Origin: an uncultured Ligilactobacillus sp.
GTDB taxonomy: Bacteria > Bacillota > Bacilli > Lactobacillales > Lactobacillaceae
DNA: 16,958 bases
Assembly (NCBI GenBank): GCA_934215475.1
Contig: CAKPZY010000035.1
Span: 1 to 16,958, forward strand
Direction of reading: 5' to 3'
The stretch's first letter is position 1; every line of letters begins with the position of its first letter. This document shows, one piece after another, positions 7,801 to 14,702 of this stretch. Both the position numbers and the translations under genes were made by a program. The notes beneath the pieces were generated by a model. It saw only the letters and a list, made by a program, of their open reading frames with translations, searched no databases and had not been told where the DNA came from.

Positions 7801-8214
7801 TTAATATCCAACTTCAAGTCCTTTTAATACCCTTTTGAAGTTGTTTGCTTTCAGTCGATCAAATAAAATACTTGCAGTTTTATTTTTCAATCCATGCAGC
7901 AAATGTTTGGCGTGAACCTTCTGAGAAAAATCAACTTCCACTTGGTCGGCAGATAATTGTTTTAATTCATAGTCAGTCGAAATAACCTCATCATTTGTTT
8001 CGACAAGATAGCGATAACTATGATCTTTTAACAGACTAGTGATACTGACACGACATGACTGACCATACTCGTTCTCAGATTCATACCTAATACCTGGTAA
8101 AGCATCTTCCGCTAATAAGTTACCTGTAGCCTCATAAATATCGTAGATTCGCGAATCTATCATCCGCTTAAAAAAATAATGAGCTGAAACATTGAGCTTA
8201 ACTGAAGTCCTCAT
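7801..8214 (-). CDS. DUF3284-like small protein
   Basis: 137-residue protein without signal peptide or membrane segment. The pattern of an N-terminal KLNVSAHYFFKRMIDS, then IYEATG, a central YxSENEYGQSCRVSI strand and C-terminal LFDRLKANNFKRVLKGLE resembles the DUF3284 family of lactobacilli and enterococci, whose function is unknown and whose fold may be START-like; this is from memory of the family, not a search. The ATG at 8214 is chosen because GGGGTGG stands about 7 bases upstream; the frame is open to a TTG at 8247 lacking a good ribosome binding site. Its stop lies only 16 bases before the tRNA promoter -35, so read-through into the tRNA is possible. Confidence 0.72.
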   Translation of the reverse strand: MRTSVKLNVSAHYFFKRMIDSRIYDIYEATGNLLAEDALPGIRYESENEYGQSCRVSITSLLKDHSYRYLVETNDEVISTDYELKQLSADQVEVDFSQKVHAKHLLHGLKNKTASILFDRLKANNFKRVLKGLEVGY

Positions 8215-8261
8215 GCAGACCACCCCGTTTTTTATCGGATCATCCAAGCCTTAACGCTCTG

Positions 8262-8287
8262 AGCGGTCAACAACCGTTCAAACCGCT
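8262..8287. repeat. Short dyad upstream of the DUF3284-like gene
   Basis: AGCGGT (8262-8267) and ACCGCT (8282-8287) form a 6-bp dyad. The 14-base loop itself contains AACCGTT. It lies 48 bases upstream of the ATG at 8214 in the 227-base gap to the helicase gene. It could be an operator or leader hairpin; no T-tract follows. Confidence 0.3.
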
Positions 8288-8441
8288 AGTGCTTGAATGT
8301 TTTGAGCTACCTTGCTTTACATTTATTATTCTATGCTATTTGACGATTTTTTTAAAGCAGTTTGACCAACGAAATATTTCCTTAAAAAAGCTGTTTTTGC
8401 CCCGAGAAGATCGATCTCACTTAAGCCTGATCATTTGCCTG

Positions 8442-9704
8442 TTATTTTCTAGGTTTGCCCTTATTTTTACGATCTCGTTGCCGATTTTTTTTATGCTTAG
8501 TGTTTTTGTGCGTTGCCCGCTTGGCTTCTTGCTTGCTGTCTTTTTTGGTTTTCCTCTTCTTTTTGGGTTTATTTTCCGCCAAATTTTCAGCCTGTGCAGC
8601 CTTGAGGTCAGTAACCAAATGGTGTTGGTAAATAAAACCTGGTTGGACATCATACCCCTTGACTAATCTCTTAAAATTACGCAAATCGGACTCATTACCT
8701 AGGTTGACCACTGTGCCTTCCGCTCCCATGCGGCCTGCCCGACCGACGCGATGAATATAGGTCGTCAAATCATTAGGAATATCAAAATTTACCACGGCTG
8801 GCAGGTCGATAATGTCCAGACCACGTGCCGCAACATCTGTCGTTAACAATAACTTGATCTTGCGCTTCCGCAGATCTGCCAAGGCCTGTTTGCGTTTTTG
8901 AGAGCTTTGGCCCGAGCTGAGCTCAGCAACTGCCACGTGTTGATAAGCTAGTTTTTCAGCAGTATCTTTAACTTGTGTAGTGGAATTAAAGAAGACTAAA
9001 CCAGCAAAATCTTCTAGGTTAGCCAGCTTGCGCAGCATTTCTACACGCTTGCGCACGGGACTTTCCACAAAATAATGAACCACATGTCCCTGCGTTTGAT
9101 CGATCGCACGAACATCGATCACTTCAGGCTCGATACCAAACCAGAGGTGGACGTTGGCCAATTTCTCCGATTCTGTCGCAGAAAAGAATACTAGCTGCAC
9201 GTCAGCTTTGGCATGGCCAACGATTTCACGACAGAGATCTAGCGACTCTTTTTCTCCCAGCATTTCATCGGCCTCATCGATCACACACGCAGTCAATTTA
9301 TGCACCTTAAGTTTGCGTTCATTGATCACAGCCAGTACCCTGCCTGGAGTCCCAACCACGACCTCAGGATGCTTTTTTAACTTCTCATACTGCCGTTTGA
9401 CGTTGGCTCCGCCGATCACAGCAATCGACTTCATTCCTAATAAGGATGCAAAACGGGCAACAACATTATTAACTTGCACTGCAAGTTCTTGCGATGGGAC
9501 CAAGACTAACAGCTGAATGCCGCCTTTTGGAAGCAGAGTTTCAAGCAGCGGCATGGCATAAGCTAAAGTTTTACCCGAACCTGTCGGTGCATAGCCGACC
9601 ACGTTTTTGCCCTTAGTCAACGGCTCGAAAACAGCCTGCTGGATCGGTGTTAGTTCCGCAAACTTTTCTTTTTTAAATTCCTCGACAAACTTAGGATTCA
9701 TCAT
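8442..9704 (-). CDS. DEAD-box ATP-dependent RNA helicase
   Basis: 420-residue superfamily 2 helicase, likely acting in ribosome assembly, mRNA decay or cold adaptation. Motifs in order: Q motif FAELTPIQ (15-22), motif I APTGSGKT (39-46), Ib TPGR (119-122), motif II DEAD (143-146), motif III SAT (175-177), motif V TTDVAARGLD and motif VI HRVGRAGR. The last 45 or so residues are a Lys/Arg-rich low-complexity tail, common for RNA tethering. It resembles the YfmL/CshB-type helicases, but the exact subgroup is uncertain. The start overlaps the upstream oxidoreductase stop by 14 bases; the adjacent second ATG (9701) has better spacing to GAGG and may be the true start. No strong terminator was found after it. 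Confidence 0.93.
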   Translation of the reverse strand: MMNPKFVEEFKKEKFAELTPIQQAVFEPLTKGKNVVGYAPTGSGKTLAYAMPLLETLLPKGGIQLLVLVPSQELAVQVNNVVARFASLLGMKSIAVIGGANVKRQYEKLKKHPEVVVGTPGRVLAVINERKLKVHKLTACVIDEADEMLGEKESLDLCREIVGHAKADVQLVFFSATESEKLANVHLWFGIEPEVIDVRAIDQTQGHVVHYFVESPVRKRVEMLRKLANLEDFAGLVFFNSTTQVKDTAEKLAYQHVAVAELSSGQSSQKRKQALADLRKRKIKLLLTTDVAARGLDIIDLPAVVNFDIPNDLTTYIHRVGRAGRMGAEGTVVNLGNESDLRNFKRLVKGYDVQPGFIYQHHLVTDLKAAQAENLAENKPKKKRKTKKDSKQEAKRATHKNTKHKKNRQRDRKNKGKPRK

Positions 9705-10728
9705 TTTCCTCTTTCACTTTTTCTGCCGCTTCGTCAGCCTTGAATTTAATATGGGCACTTTGTCTCAACTGATACAAGACGCTGTTGACCTGAACTGCAT
9801 ACGCCAACCAATCTTCTTCTAATTGTTTAGCATCATTGGAACTTTTGTCTTTCAATACATCGGCAAAATCATTTGCCTCGGCCACCATTGGGTTGGCTGC
9901 TTGTTCCACTGACAAGACTTTTTGATGTCCATTGCCATCGTCTAATTTCACTTCATTTAAATCCGTGGAGTGATCCAACCGGATGGTGTCTTGCAAGCCA
10001 TAGATCTCGCCTGGCAAATAAGAGTTGACTGTTTTGGCCAAATTCAAGGTTATGTCAAAAGCATCATAGTGTAGGATAGCTACACCTTTGCCGTCGACCC
10101 CTGTAGACACCTTGGTTGCATGGTAGTCAGCACTGTTAGGAACACCAAACCAAACGACCGCGTCATATACAAGATAAACACCCAAATCTTGTAAACATCC
10201 ACCAGAAAAAGCCGGGGAAAAAATATTTGGTTCTTTGCCAGCCAAGACCGCGTCGTAGCGAGACGAGTATTTAGCATAAGTTAAAGTAGCGCCTTGAACA
10301 ACGTTCAGAGAATTTACTGCTTTCTCTACAGCCTTGAAATTTGGCTCATGCAGGTGTCTGGCAGCTTCAAACAAAAAAACAGTTGGATGTTCTCGCAGCA
10401 GCTTTATCAACTGTTTCATTTCAAAAGGATTGGAGGTTGCCGGTTTTTCGACGACCACGTCTTTGCCCGCCAAAATAGCCAGCTTACACTGCTCGAAATG
10501 CAAGCTATTGGGTGAAGCAATATAAACAGTATCAAAACTGCCCTTGGTGAAAAAGTCGTCTAAATTATCAAAATACTCAGACACGTTCTCAAATTTAGCC
10601 CCAAAATCACGGGCTTTATCCAAACTCCGAGAATAAACGGAAGTTAGCTGCCACTTACCAGTTTCATGGCAAGCATTGATAAATTGTTCAGTGATCCAAT
10701 TTGTGCCGATGATACCAAATTTTAACAT
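9691..10728 (-). CDS. Gfo/Idh/MocA-family NAD(P)-dependent oxidoreductase
   Basis: 345-residue dehydrogenase-like protein. The N-terminal Rossmann fold starts FGIIGTNWIT (4-13). VVVEKPATSN with the family EKP motif is at 94-96. The substrate-domain segment GGCLQDLGVYLVYDA (176-190) has D181, but Tyr185 stands at the position often held by His, as in one Gram-positive subgroup. Such enzymes act on sugars, inositols or derived aldehydes; the substrate is not predictable here. ATG 10728 has an excellent AAGGAGG about 8 bases upstream. The C-terminus is an acidic/basic charged tail overlapping the helicase start, so the two genes form one operon led by this gene. Confidence 0.9.
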   Translation of the reverse strand: MLKFGIIGTNWITEQFINACHETGKWQLTSVYSRSLDKARDFGAKFENVSEYFDNLDDFFTKGSFDTVYIASPNSLHFEQCKLAILAGKDVVVEKPATSNPFEMKQLIKLLREHPTVFLFEAARHLHEPNFKAVEKAVNSLNVVQGATLTYAKYSSRYDAVLAGKEPNIFSPAFSGGCLQDLGVYLVYDAVVWFGVPNSADYHATKVSTGVDGKGVAILHYDAFDITLNLAKTVNSYLPGEIYGLQDTIRLDHSTDLNEVKLDDGNGHQKVLSVEQAANPMVAEANDFADVLKDKSSNDAKQLEEDWLAYAVQVNSVLYQLRQSAHIKFKADEAAEKVKEENDES

Positions 10729-10770
10729 GAAATGACCTCCTTAAAATCACACTAGAGAAGTACGGAGAAG

Positions 10771-10809
10771 AGAGCATACAGCAAAACAATCCCGAAATGT
10801 TCATGCTCT
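10771..10809 (-). repeat. Leader hairpin of the oxidoreductase mRNA
   Basis: AGAGCAT (10771-10777) pairs with ATGCTCT (10803-10809) around a 25-base loop, extendable by ACA/TGT. It lies inside the roughly 125-base leader of the oxidoreductase transcript. No T-tract follows, so it is not a simple terminator. Confidence 0.4.
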
Positions 10810-10858
10810 GTCCACGTTTCTCATTTGAATGTGTTTTTTATTCATGATCCTTATACCT

Positions 10859-10888
10859 ATTTTACCAGAAAGCATGATAAGCGTATAA
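10859..10888 (-). promoter_or_regulatory. Candidate promoter of oxidoreductase-helicase unit
   Basis: Minus-strand TAAAAT (10864-10859) preceded by TGG (extended -10), with TTATAC 18 bases further upstream as a partial -35. Confidence 0.5.
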
Positions 10889-10993
10889 CTACAGGAGATT
10901 TTTTTATCATCCTTAAAAAGGCAAATGCAAAAATTCTCGCAATAAGTTAAATATTTTACTTAAAATAACGTATTTTCAATATCTTTTTAAAAA

Positions 10994-11007
10994 AGAAAGC
11001 GCTTAAT
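10994..11007. promoter_or_regulatory. Weak catabolite-response (cre)-like site
   Basis: AGAAAGCGCTTAAT keeps the AAAGCGCTT centre of the CcpA-binding cre consensus but misses both outer bases on one side. It lies between the divergent units, about 130 bases upstream of the leftward promoter and 150 upstream of the small gene. Confidence 0.25.
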
Positions 11008-11153
11008 AACTACAATAATATTTCAAAATGTCATGAATATTTCAAATGTATCTATTTCCGTTTAAATCGGCGAACTTTGCTGTTTTTATGCCAAAAATGG
11101 TGTTATATTTAATTTATGATAAAAACCATATTATTTGAGAAGAGGGAGCAATA

Positions 11154-11522
11154 ATGAAACTGATCCGGTTCGGCGAACGGAGACCACATTTGCACAGGAA
11201 ATTCTGGGCTAAATTGATTCGGCCGAGCAAGAAACATCCACAACAAAACGCTGTATTACCGGCGATTTATTCGGGAAATTGGGAATTTATAGATGAAAAT
11301 AATTCACGAATTCACTATCTGCAGATCAAACATGATCTTTCGATCTTTTTGGATGGTCGCCCTCTTCCAGGTTCAGTTCTACATTTGAATGTTCAAGAAC
11401 TAGTTTTCTTGGACACATACGGATATCATCTTAGAATTGATGCAGTGGATCATCATCCGATCAGCGTTTATGATGAAGCAGATAACCGGGTGTACCAGTT
11501 ATCTCCTTCCAATCAAAGTTGA
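11154..11522 (+). CDS. Small uncharacterised protein (possibly DUF4828)
   Basis: 122 residues, no catalytic motif recognised. The N-terminus is strongly basic and His-rich (residues 4-30), without a clear membrane segment. The remainder looks like a compact beta-rich domain: YSGNWEFIDEN, IHYLQIKHDLSIFLDG, LVFLDTYGYHLRIDAVD, ending ISVYDEADNRVYQL. This pattern recalls short Lactobacillus proteins annotated DUF4828; that is a memory-based guess. ATG 11154 has AGAGGGAG 6-7 bases upstream. It is a single gene closed by a strong terminator. Confidence 0.75.
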   Translation: MKLIRFGERRPHLHRKFWAKLIRPSKKHPQQNAVLPAIYSGNWEFIDENNSRIHYLQIKHDLSIFLDGRPLPGSVLHLNVQELVFLDTYGYHLRIDAVDHHPISVYDEADNRVYQLSPSNQS

Positions 11523-11546
11523 TATTAGTAAAAGCTAAACAAAAGT

Positions 11547-11580
11547 AAAACACTTTTCCTATACTGGAAGAGTGTTTTTT
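11547..11580 (+). terminator. Terminator of the small gene
   Basis: AAAACACTTTTCC (11547-11559) pairs with GGAAGAGTGTTTT (11566-11578) over 13 bp with one wobble and a 6-base loop, ending in six T. The A-tract makes it potentially bidirectional. Confidence 0.88.
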
Positions 11581-11688
11581 AACTGTAAATATAATTCACT
11601 ATAATTTTCACTCTTCGATGAGAAGTTTATTCAGTAACAAAAATAATATTTCACCTATAAATTTCATGCATTCTAGTTAGTAAAACGC

Positions 11689-11694
11689 TATACT
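11689..11694 (+). promoter_or_regulatory. Candidate -10 for the Hfq-like gene
   Basis: TATACT at 11689-11694, about 70 bases before the ATG; the -35 position (around TGCATT) is poor. Confidence 0.35.
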
Positions 11695-11764
11695 GTACAC
11701 GAGCAAAGATAATTTTCAGAGCAATCGGATCTTAGTTTCTGCTAATTTCAAAGGAGGTTTATTT

Positions 11765-11958
11765 ATGGCAGAGCAATCAAGTGATCCACATTCAGCCAAA
11801 AAACTTGGGCTTCCCAAACCAACCACGATCAAACTAATTAACGGGGAAATCATAAGGGAACACTGACCCGAGTCAAGGAAAAACGCATCGTGGTACAGTG
11901 TGACGATGGTCGCGAATTAAAGATTTTCAAGCATTCTATCTTGTATTACGAAGATTAG
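11765..11958 (+). pseudogene. Frameshifted Sm/Hfq-like small protein gene
   Basis: AAGGAGG (11751-11757) sits 7 bases before ATG 11765, an ideal start, but the frame stops at TGA 11864 after 33 codons. Stepping back one base at AGG-GAA (about 11855-11860) reopens the frame to TAG 11956 and yields a 64-residue protein. The restored protein has a short tail then LINGEIIRGTLT, VVQCDDG and KIFKHSILYYE. Its spacing closely matches the Hfq core (NG..RG, strand pair, Y-K-H-A-I Sm2 motif) with KH at 56-57, but the N-terminal helix of Hfq is missing. One missing G in a GGGG run explains it. It could be a real inactivation, a sequencing error, or less likely recoding, since no classic slippery heptamer is seen. 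Hfq kinship is inference. Confidence 0.65.
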
Positions 11959-11971
11959 ATATAAAAAGGAT

Positions 11972-12020
11972 GGCAGTACTGGTCGTGCGATAAAAGCAAC
12001 CCAGAACTGCCGTTATTTTT
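11972..12020 (+). terminator. Terminator after the Hfq-like gene
   Basis: GGCAGT plus CTGG (11972-11982) pair with CCAG plus ACTGCC (12001-12011), 10 bp with one A-A mismatch, followed by GTTATTTTT. It stands between converging units, 14 bases after the stop. Confidence 0.75.
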
Positions 12021-12041
12021 ATCATTTGTGTGAGAAACTTT

Positions 12042-12743
12042 TTACTTTGCTTTATGATCAAGCGCACCAGCCAATTTATCGCCCACAACTTGGACGAATA
12101 CCACCAACAATAAAACCAGCAAGGTAGCGATCAAAGTGACATCGTTATTGAAGCGGTTATAGCCATAAGAAATAGCCGTGTTACCTAATCCTCCCGCTCC
12201 GATCGCCCCAGCCATCGCTGTCAAACCGATCAAACTGATCAGGGTCACTGTCGTCACACGGGCAATCTCAGGACGAGCTTCGCGCAAATAAACGTCAAAG
12301 ACGATATCAGAGAAAGTGGCACCAACCGATTGTGCTGCTTCAATGATACCATGATCGACACTGGTCAAAGCCACTTGGATCTGACGTGCATAAAACGGAA
12401 ACACTCCAAGCGACAGTGGCACTAAAGCTGCTGTCGTTCCGATCTGTGTATGGACGATCGCCTGGGTTACCGGAGCGATAAAGGCAAGTAAGATAATAAA
12501 TGGGATCGCGCGGAAAAAAGAAACGACCTTATCGCAGATATTGAAAAGCACATTATTAGGATATACTCCGTTAGGATCAGTTAAAACTAAACCGACGCCA
12601 AATAACAATCCTAGGATACCGCCAAAAATAAAAGACCAGATCGTCATGTAAAAAGTCTGGCCGATCGATGTCAACCAGCCTGATTCTCCTAACCATCCTT
12701 GAGCAATAACATTTGGAAAATATTTTGCAAATATTTCTGTCAT
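12042..12743 (-). CDS. metI: Methionine ABC transporter permease
   Basis: 233-residue integral membrane subunit (MetI/MetP) of the MetNIQ importer for methionine and derivatives. Hydrophobic segments lie at about 26-54, 72-95, 100-118, 163-186 and 201-222. The EAA loop that docks on the ATPase is at 135-158 (EAAQSVGATFSDIVFDVY...). The ATG at 12743 is chosen because GGAGG lies about 9 bases upstream; the frame is open to an ATG at 12785 inside metN, which would add 14 charged residues and lacks a ribosome binding site. It begins one base after the metN stop, so it is co-transcribed and probably co-translated. Confidence 0.95.
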   Translation of the reverse strand: MTEIFAKYFPNVIAQGWLGESGWLTSIGQTFYMTIWSFIFGGILGLLFGVGLVLTDPNGVYPNNVLFNICDKVVSFFRAIPFIILLAFIAPVTQAIVHTQIGTTAALVPLSLGVFPFYARQIQVALTSVDHGIIEAAQSVGATFSDIVFDVYLREARPEIARVTTVTLISLIGLTAMAGAIGAGGLGNTAISYGYNRFNNDVTLIATLLVLLLVVFVQVVGDKLAGALDHKAK

Positions 12744-12744
12744 C

Positions 12745-13809
12745 TTATCTGTCCTCCGTTTCGACTTTTTCTGCCAGAACACCATTGGTACGCAAATACT
12801 CGCTTGATTTTTGACGAGCCTCTGCGGAGCCGTGTAAGATCACGTACAATGTACCGACGGGCTTTTCCTTTAAAACATCTACGTTGCCATAGATGATACT
12901 GGTTTCAACGTTAAATTTCTCAAAAAGCCGGGTAGTGAGCGGTTCTTGGATCGACTTGCCAGTATAAACCAAATGATAGATATCTTCGTTGGCTTTCGTC
13001 GGATAATGTTTTAAAATATCCAATGCTTCAGTCGAATCATTTTGGGAACCAACCAATTCTTTCGTCAACGGCTGTTTGGCATTGGTAAAAATATCTACCA
13101 AGCTCCCCTTTTCAATGATCCTACCCTTTTCCATGACTGCCACTTTGTGTGCGATCCGTTTGACGGCTTCCATCTCATGGGTGATCAAAACGATGGTCAA
13201 ACCCATTTTTTCATTTAAAGACTTTAAGAGGTCCAAGATCTGTTGCGTATTTTTAGGATCTAAAGCCGAGGTTGCTTCATCTGAGATCAAGATCTCAGGA
13301 TCATTTGCCAGAGCTCTGGCAACGGCAACACGTTGTTGCTGCCCGCCAGACAATTGAGCTGGAAACTGATCCTTCTGTTCCGACAAGCCAACCAATTTTA
13401 ATAGGTGGGCAGCTTTTTGTGTCCGTTCCTTTTCCTTCAACGAGCTGTGCTTGAGAGCGAACTCAACATTTTGTTGAGCCGTTTGTTCGTTTAGCAAATT
13501 AAAATGCTGAAAAATCATTCCGATCTTCCGGCGCTTATCACGCAATGCCTGCCCGCTCAACTCTTGACTAGCATTTGCTCCTTGGCTGAATAGCACGTCT
13601 CCGTTGACAGACACTGTCCCGGACGTCGGCCGTTGCAACAAATTAATGACCCGGACTAAGGTCGATTTACCAGCACCAGAATAACCGACGATGCTATAAA
13701 TATCACCCTTTTCGATCTTTAATGAAACATCATCGACTGCTTTGATCAGTTCATTTTTTGGTTTAAAATAAACTTTAATATTATTCAATTCAATAATTGT
13801 CGCACTCAT
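12745..13809 (-). CDS. metN: Methionine ABC transporter ATP-binding protein
   Basis: 354-residue cytoplasmic ATPase of MetNIQ. Walker [10 protein letters not shown] (42-50), Q-loop QHFNLL (about 101-106), signature LSGGQQQR (153-160), Walker [13 protein letters not shown] (173-184, catalytic E178) and switch H211. Residues about 265-345 form the C-terminal NIL/ACT-like domain, which in E. coli MetN binds methionine and shuts down transport. ATG 13809 has GGGGG about 9 bases upstream. Expression is governed by the methionine T-box leader just upstream. The assignment to methionine rests on the NIL domain, the metI and metQ neighbours and the T-box together. Confidence 0.96.
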   Translation of the reverse strand: MSATIIELNNIKVYFKPKNELIKAVDDVSLKIEKGDIYSIVGYSGAGKSTLVRVINLLQRPTSGTVSVNGDVLFSQGANASQELSGQALRDKRRKIGMIFQHFNLLNEQTAQQNVEFALKHSSLKEKERTQKAAHLLKLVGLSEQKDQFPAQLSGGQQQRVAVARALANDPEILISDEATSALDPKNTQQILDLLKSLNEKMGLTIVLITHEMEAVKRIAHKVAVMEKGRIIEKGSLVDIFTNAKQPLTKELVGSQNDSTEALDILKHYPTKANEDIYHLVYTGKSIQEPLTTRLFEKFNVETSIIYGNVDVLKEKPVGTLYVILHGSAEARQKSSEYLRTNGVLAEKVETEDR

Positions 13810-13880
13810 CTATGTTTACCCCCAAAGTTATTCTTGCTATATAGCTTTTTCTATCGGCAGCACACGCTTGCTTGGTTACA

Positions 13881-14128
13881 AAAAAAGCCTTTTGACCATG
13901 TTGGCCAAAAGGGCGAGATTTTCGCGGTACCACCTTTATTATCAGCTTGCTGGCTTTTCTTGTGCCTTGCTTTCTGATATCTTATCAACGGAGCTAACGA
14001 TCCCCCGCAACTTTCGCTTGCACAAAAGCTGACTTACCTGAGTTCATCTTCCTAAAACTTTCCCCAATGCCCTTTCAGCTGGCGGCACTCTCTGTCTGAG
14101 TCTATGCTTCAGTACTCTTCTCACTGCT
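13881..14128 (-). ncRNA. Methionine T-box leader of metNI
   Basis: The T-box sequence AAGGTGGTACCGCG occupies 13936-13923 on the minus strand; its TGGT would pair with the ACCA end of uncharged tRNA-Met. A specifier ATG is at 14047-14045 within GAAGATGAACTC on the 3' side of stem I. The terminator stem CCCTTTTGGCC / GGTCAAAAGG (about 13911-13888) ends in seven T (13887-13881). Uncharged tRNA-Met should stabilise the antiterminator and permit metNI transcription. The 5' limit at about 14128 is approximate. Confidence 0.93.
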
Positions 14129-14157
14129 TTTTAAAATTTTAAATTTAATGCTTTTCC

Positions 14158-14186
14158 AATCTAGCATCAGTCTAGTTAAATGTCAA
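14158..14186 (-). promoter_or_regulatory. Promoter of the metNI T-box transcript
   Basis: Perfect minus-strand TTGACA (14186-14181), 17-base spacer, TAGATT (14163-14158) preceded by TGC. Strong, as expected for a leader controlled by attenuation. Confidence 0.8.
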
Positions 14187-14332
14187 GTTGAAGTATTTTA
14201 ATAAGATTATTTGAAATGCAGTAATTATAGCTTGAAAAATTTGATCCATGCTTCATTTTTCTGAATATCTTCCCTCTAAAAATCAGTGTACTCCAAAGCT
14301 TATGCAACCATAAAATATATTTTAAAAAGGGG

Positions 14333-14361
14333 TTGCAAAACAAAAAACAAGCTAGTACACT
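14333..14361 (+). promoter_or_regulatory. Promoter of the rightward methionine T-box transcript
   Basis: TTGCAA (14333-14338), 17-base spacer, TACACT (14356-14361). It lies about 25 bases before stem I of the T-box. The 146 bases between the two divergent -35 boxes are AT-rich with no other site recognised. Confidence 0.7.
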
Positions 14362-14367
14362 TGCATT

Positions 14368-14637
14368 AAACAATTATTAAAGAATGATGTGATGAAGAGA
14401 AGAGTAATTTTTGACTAGCCTGACCAGAGAAGGTTGTTAGCTGAGAGGACCACGGGCAAAAGAAAATGAAGATGAGCTCCGAGCATTAACGAACGTGCAA
14501 GAGCTCGTTACAGGAAGACCTGTTATCGTCTGGCTTATTGAATTTTAGTAAGTTGAAGAGGTGTTTTTTGTGAGAAAAACACAAATCAAGGTGGTAACGC
14601 GTAGCTTTCGTCCTTTATCAGGGCGGAAGCTTTTTTG
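14368..14637 (+). ncRNA. Methionine T-box leader of the M20 peptidase-metQ operon
   Basis: T-box core AAGGTGGTAACGCG at 14588-14601 (A in place of the usual C in ACCGCG) with TGGT for the tRNA acceptor end. The specifier ATG 14472-14474 lies in GAAGATGAGCTC, nearly the same as in the divergent metNI leader. The terminator AGCTTTCGTCC / GGGCGGAAGCT (14603-14631, with G-U pairs) is followed by six T. It is predicted to read through when tRNA-Met is uncharged. The 5' end is inferred from the promoter. Confidence 0.93.
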
Positions 14638-14702
14638 TATATTCTTCCCTTCACCATTTAGTTCCTCGATAATCAAGTTTTTAAATAATGGAGGTCGTAG
14701 TT

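Larger units (their letters stand above)
10729..11153. other. 425-base divergent intergenic region
   Basis: AT-rich non-coding stretch between the leftward oxidoreductase-helicase unit and the rightward small gene. It holds the leftward promoter and a leader hairpin, a weak cre-like site, and an AAATGGT ... ACCATATT dyad around 11096-11132 just before the small gene. No credible ORF with a ribosome binding site was seen, and no convincing rightward promoter either (TATGAT at 11115-11120 lacks a -35). Confidence 0.6.

Noticed and set aside
8380..8441. Terminator of the helicase gene
   Set aside because: There is a 10-base palindrome AGATCGATCT and a nearby T run, but they do not form a stem directly followed by the T-tract.
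8289..8666. Plus-strand ORF of 125 codons, hydrophobic and Phe/Leu-rich
   Set aside because: It is antisense to the Lys/Arg-rich tail of the helicase gene; AAA/AAG codons read backwards give Phe/Leu. It has no ribosome binding site.
11850..11870. Programmed -1 ribosomal frameshift in the Hfq-like gene
   Set aside because: Zero-frame codons ATA-AGG-GAA do not form an X-XXY-YYZ slippery heptamer, and no obvious downstream pseudoknot was seen. A lost G is simpler, though not proven.
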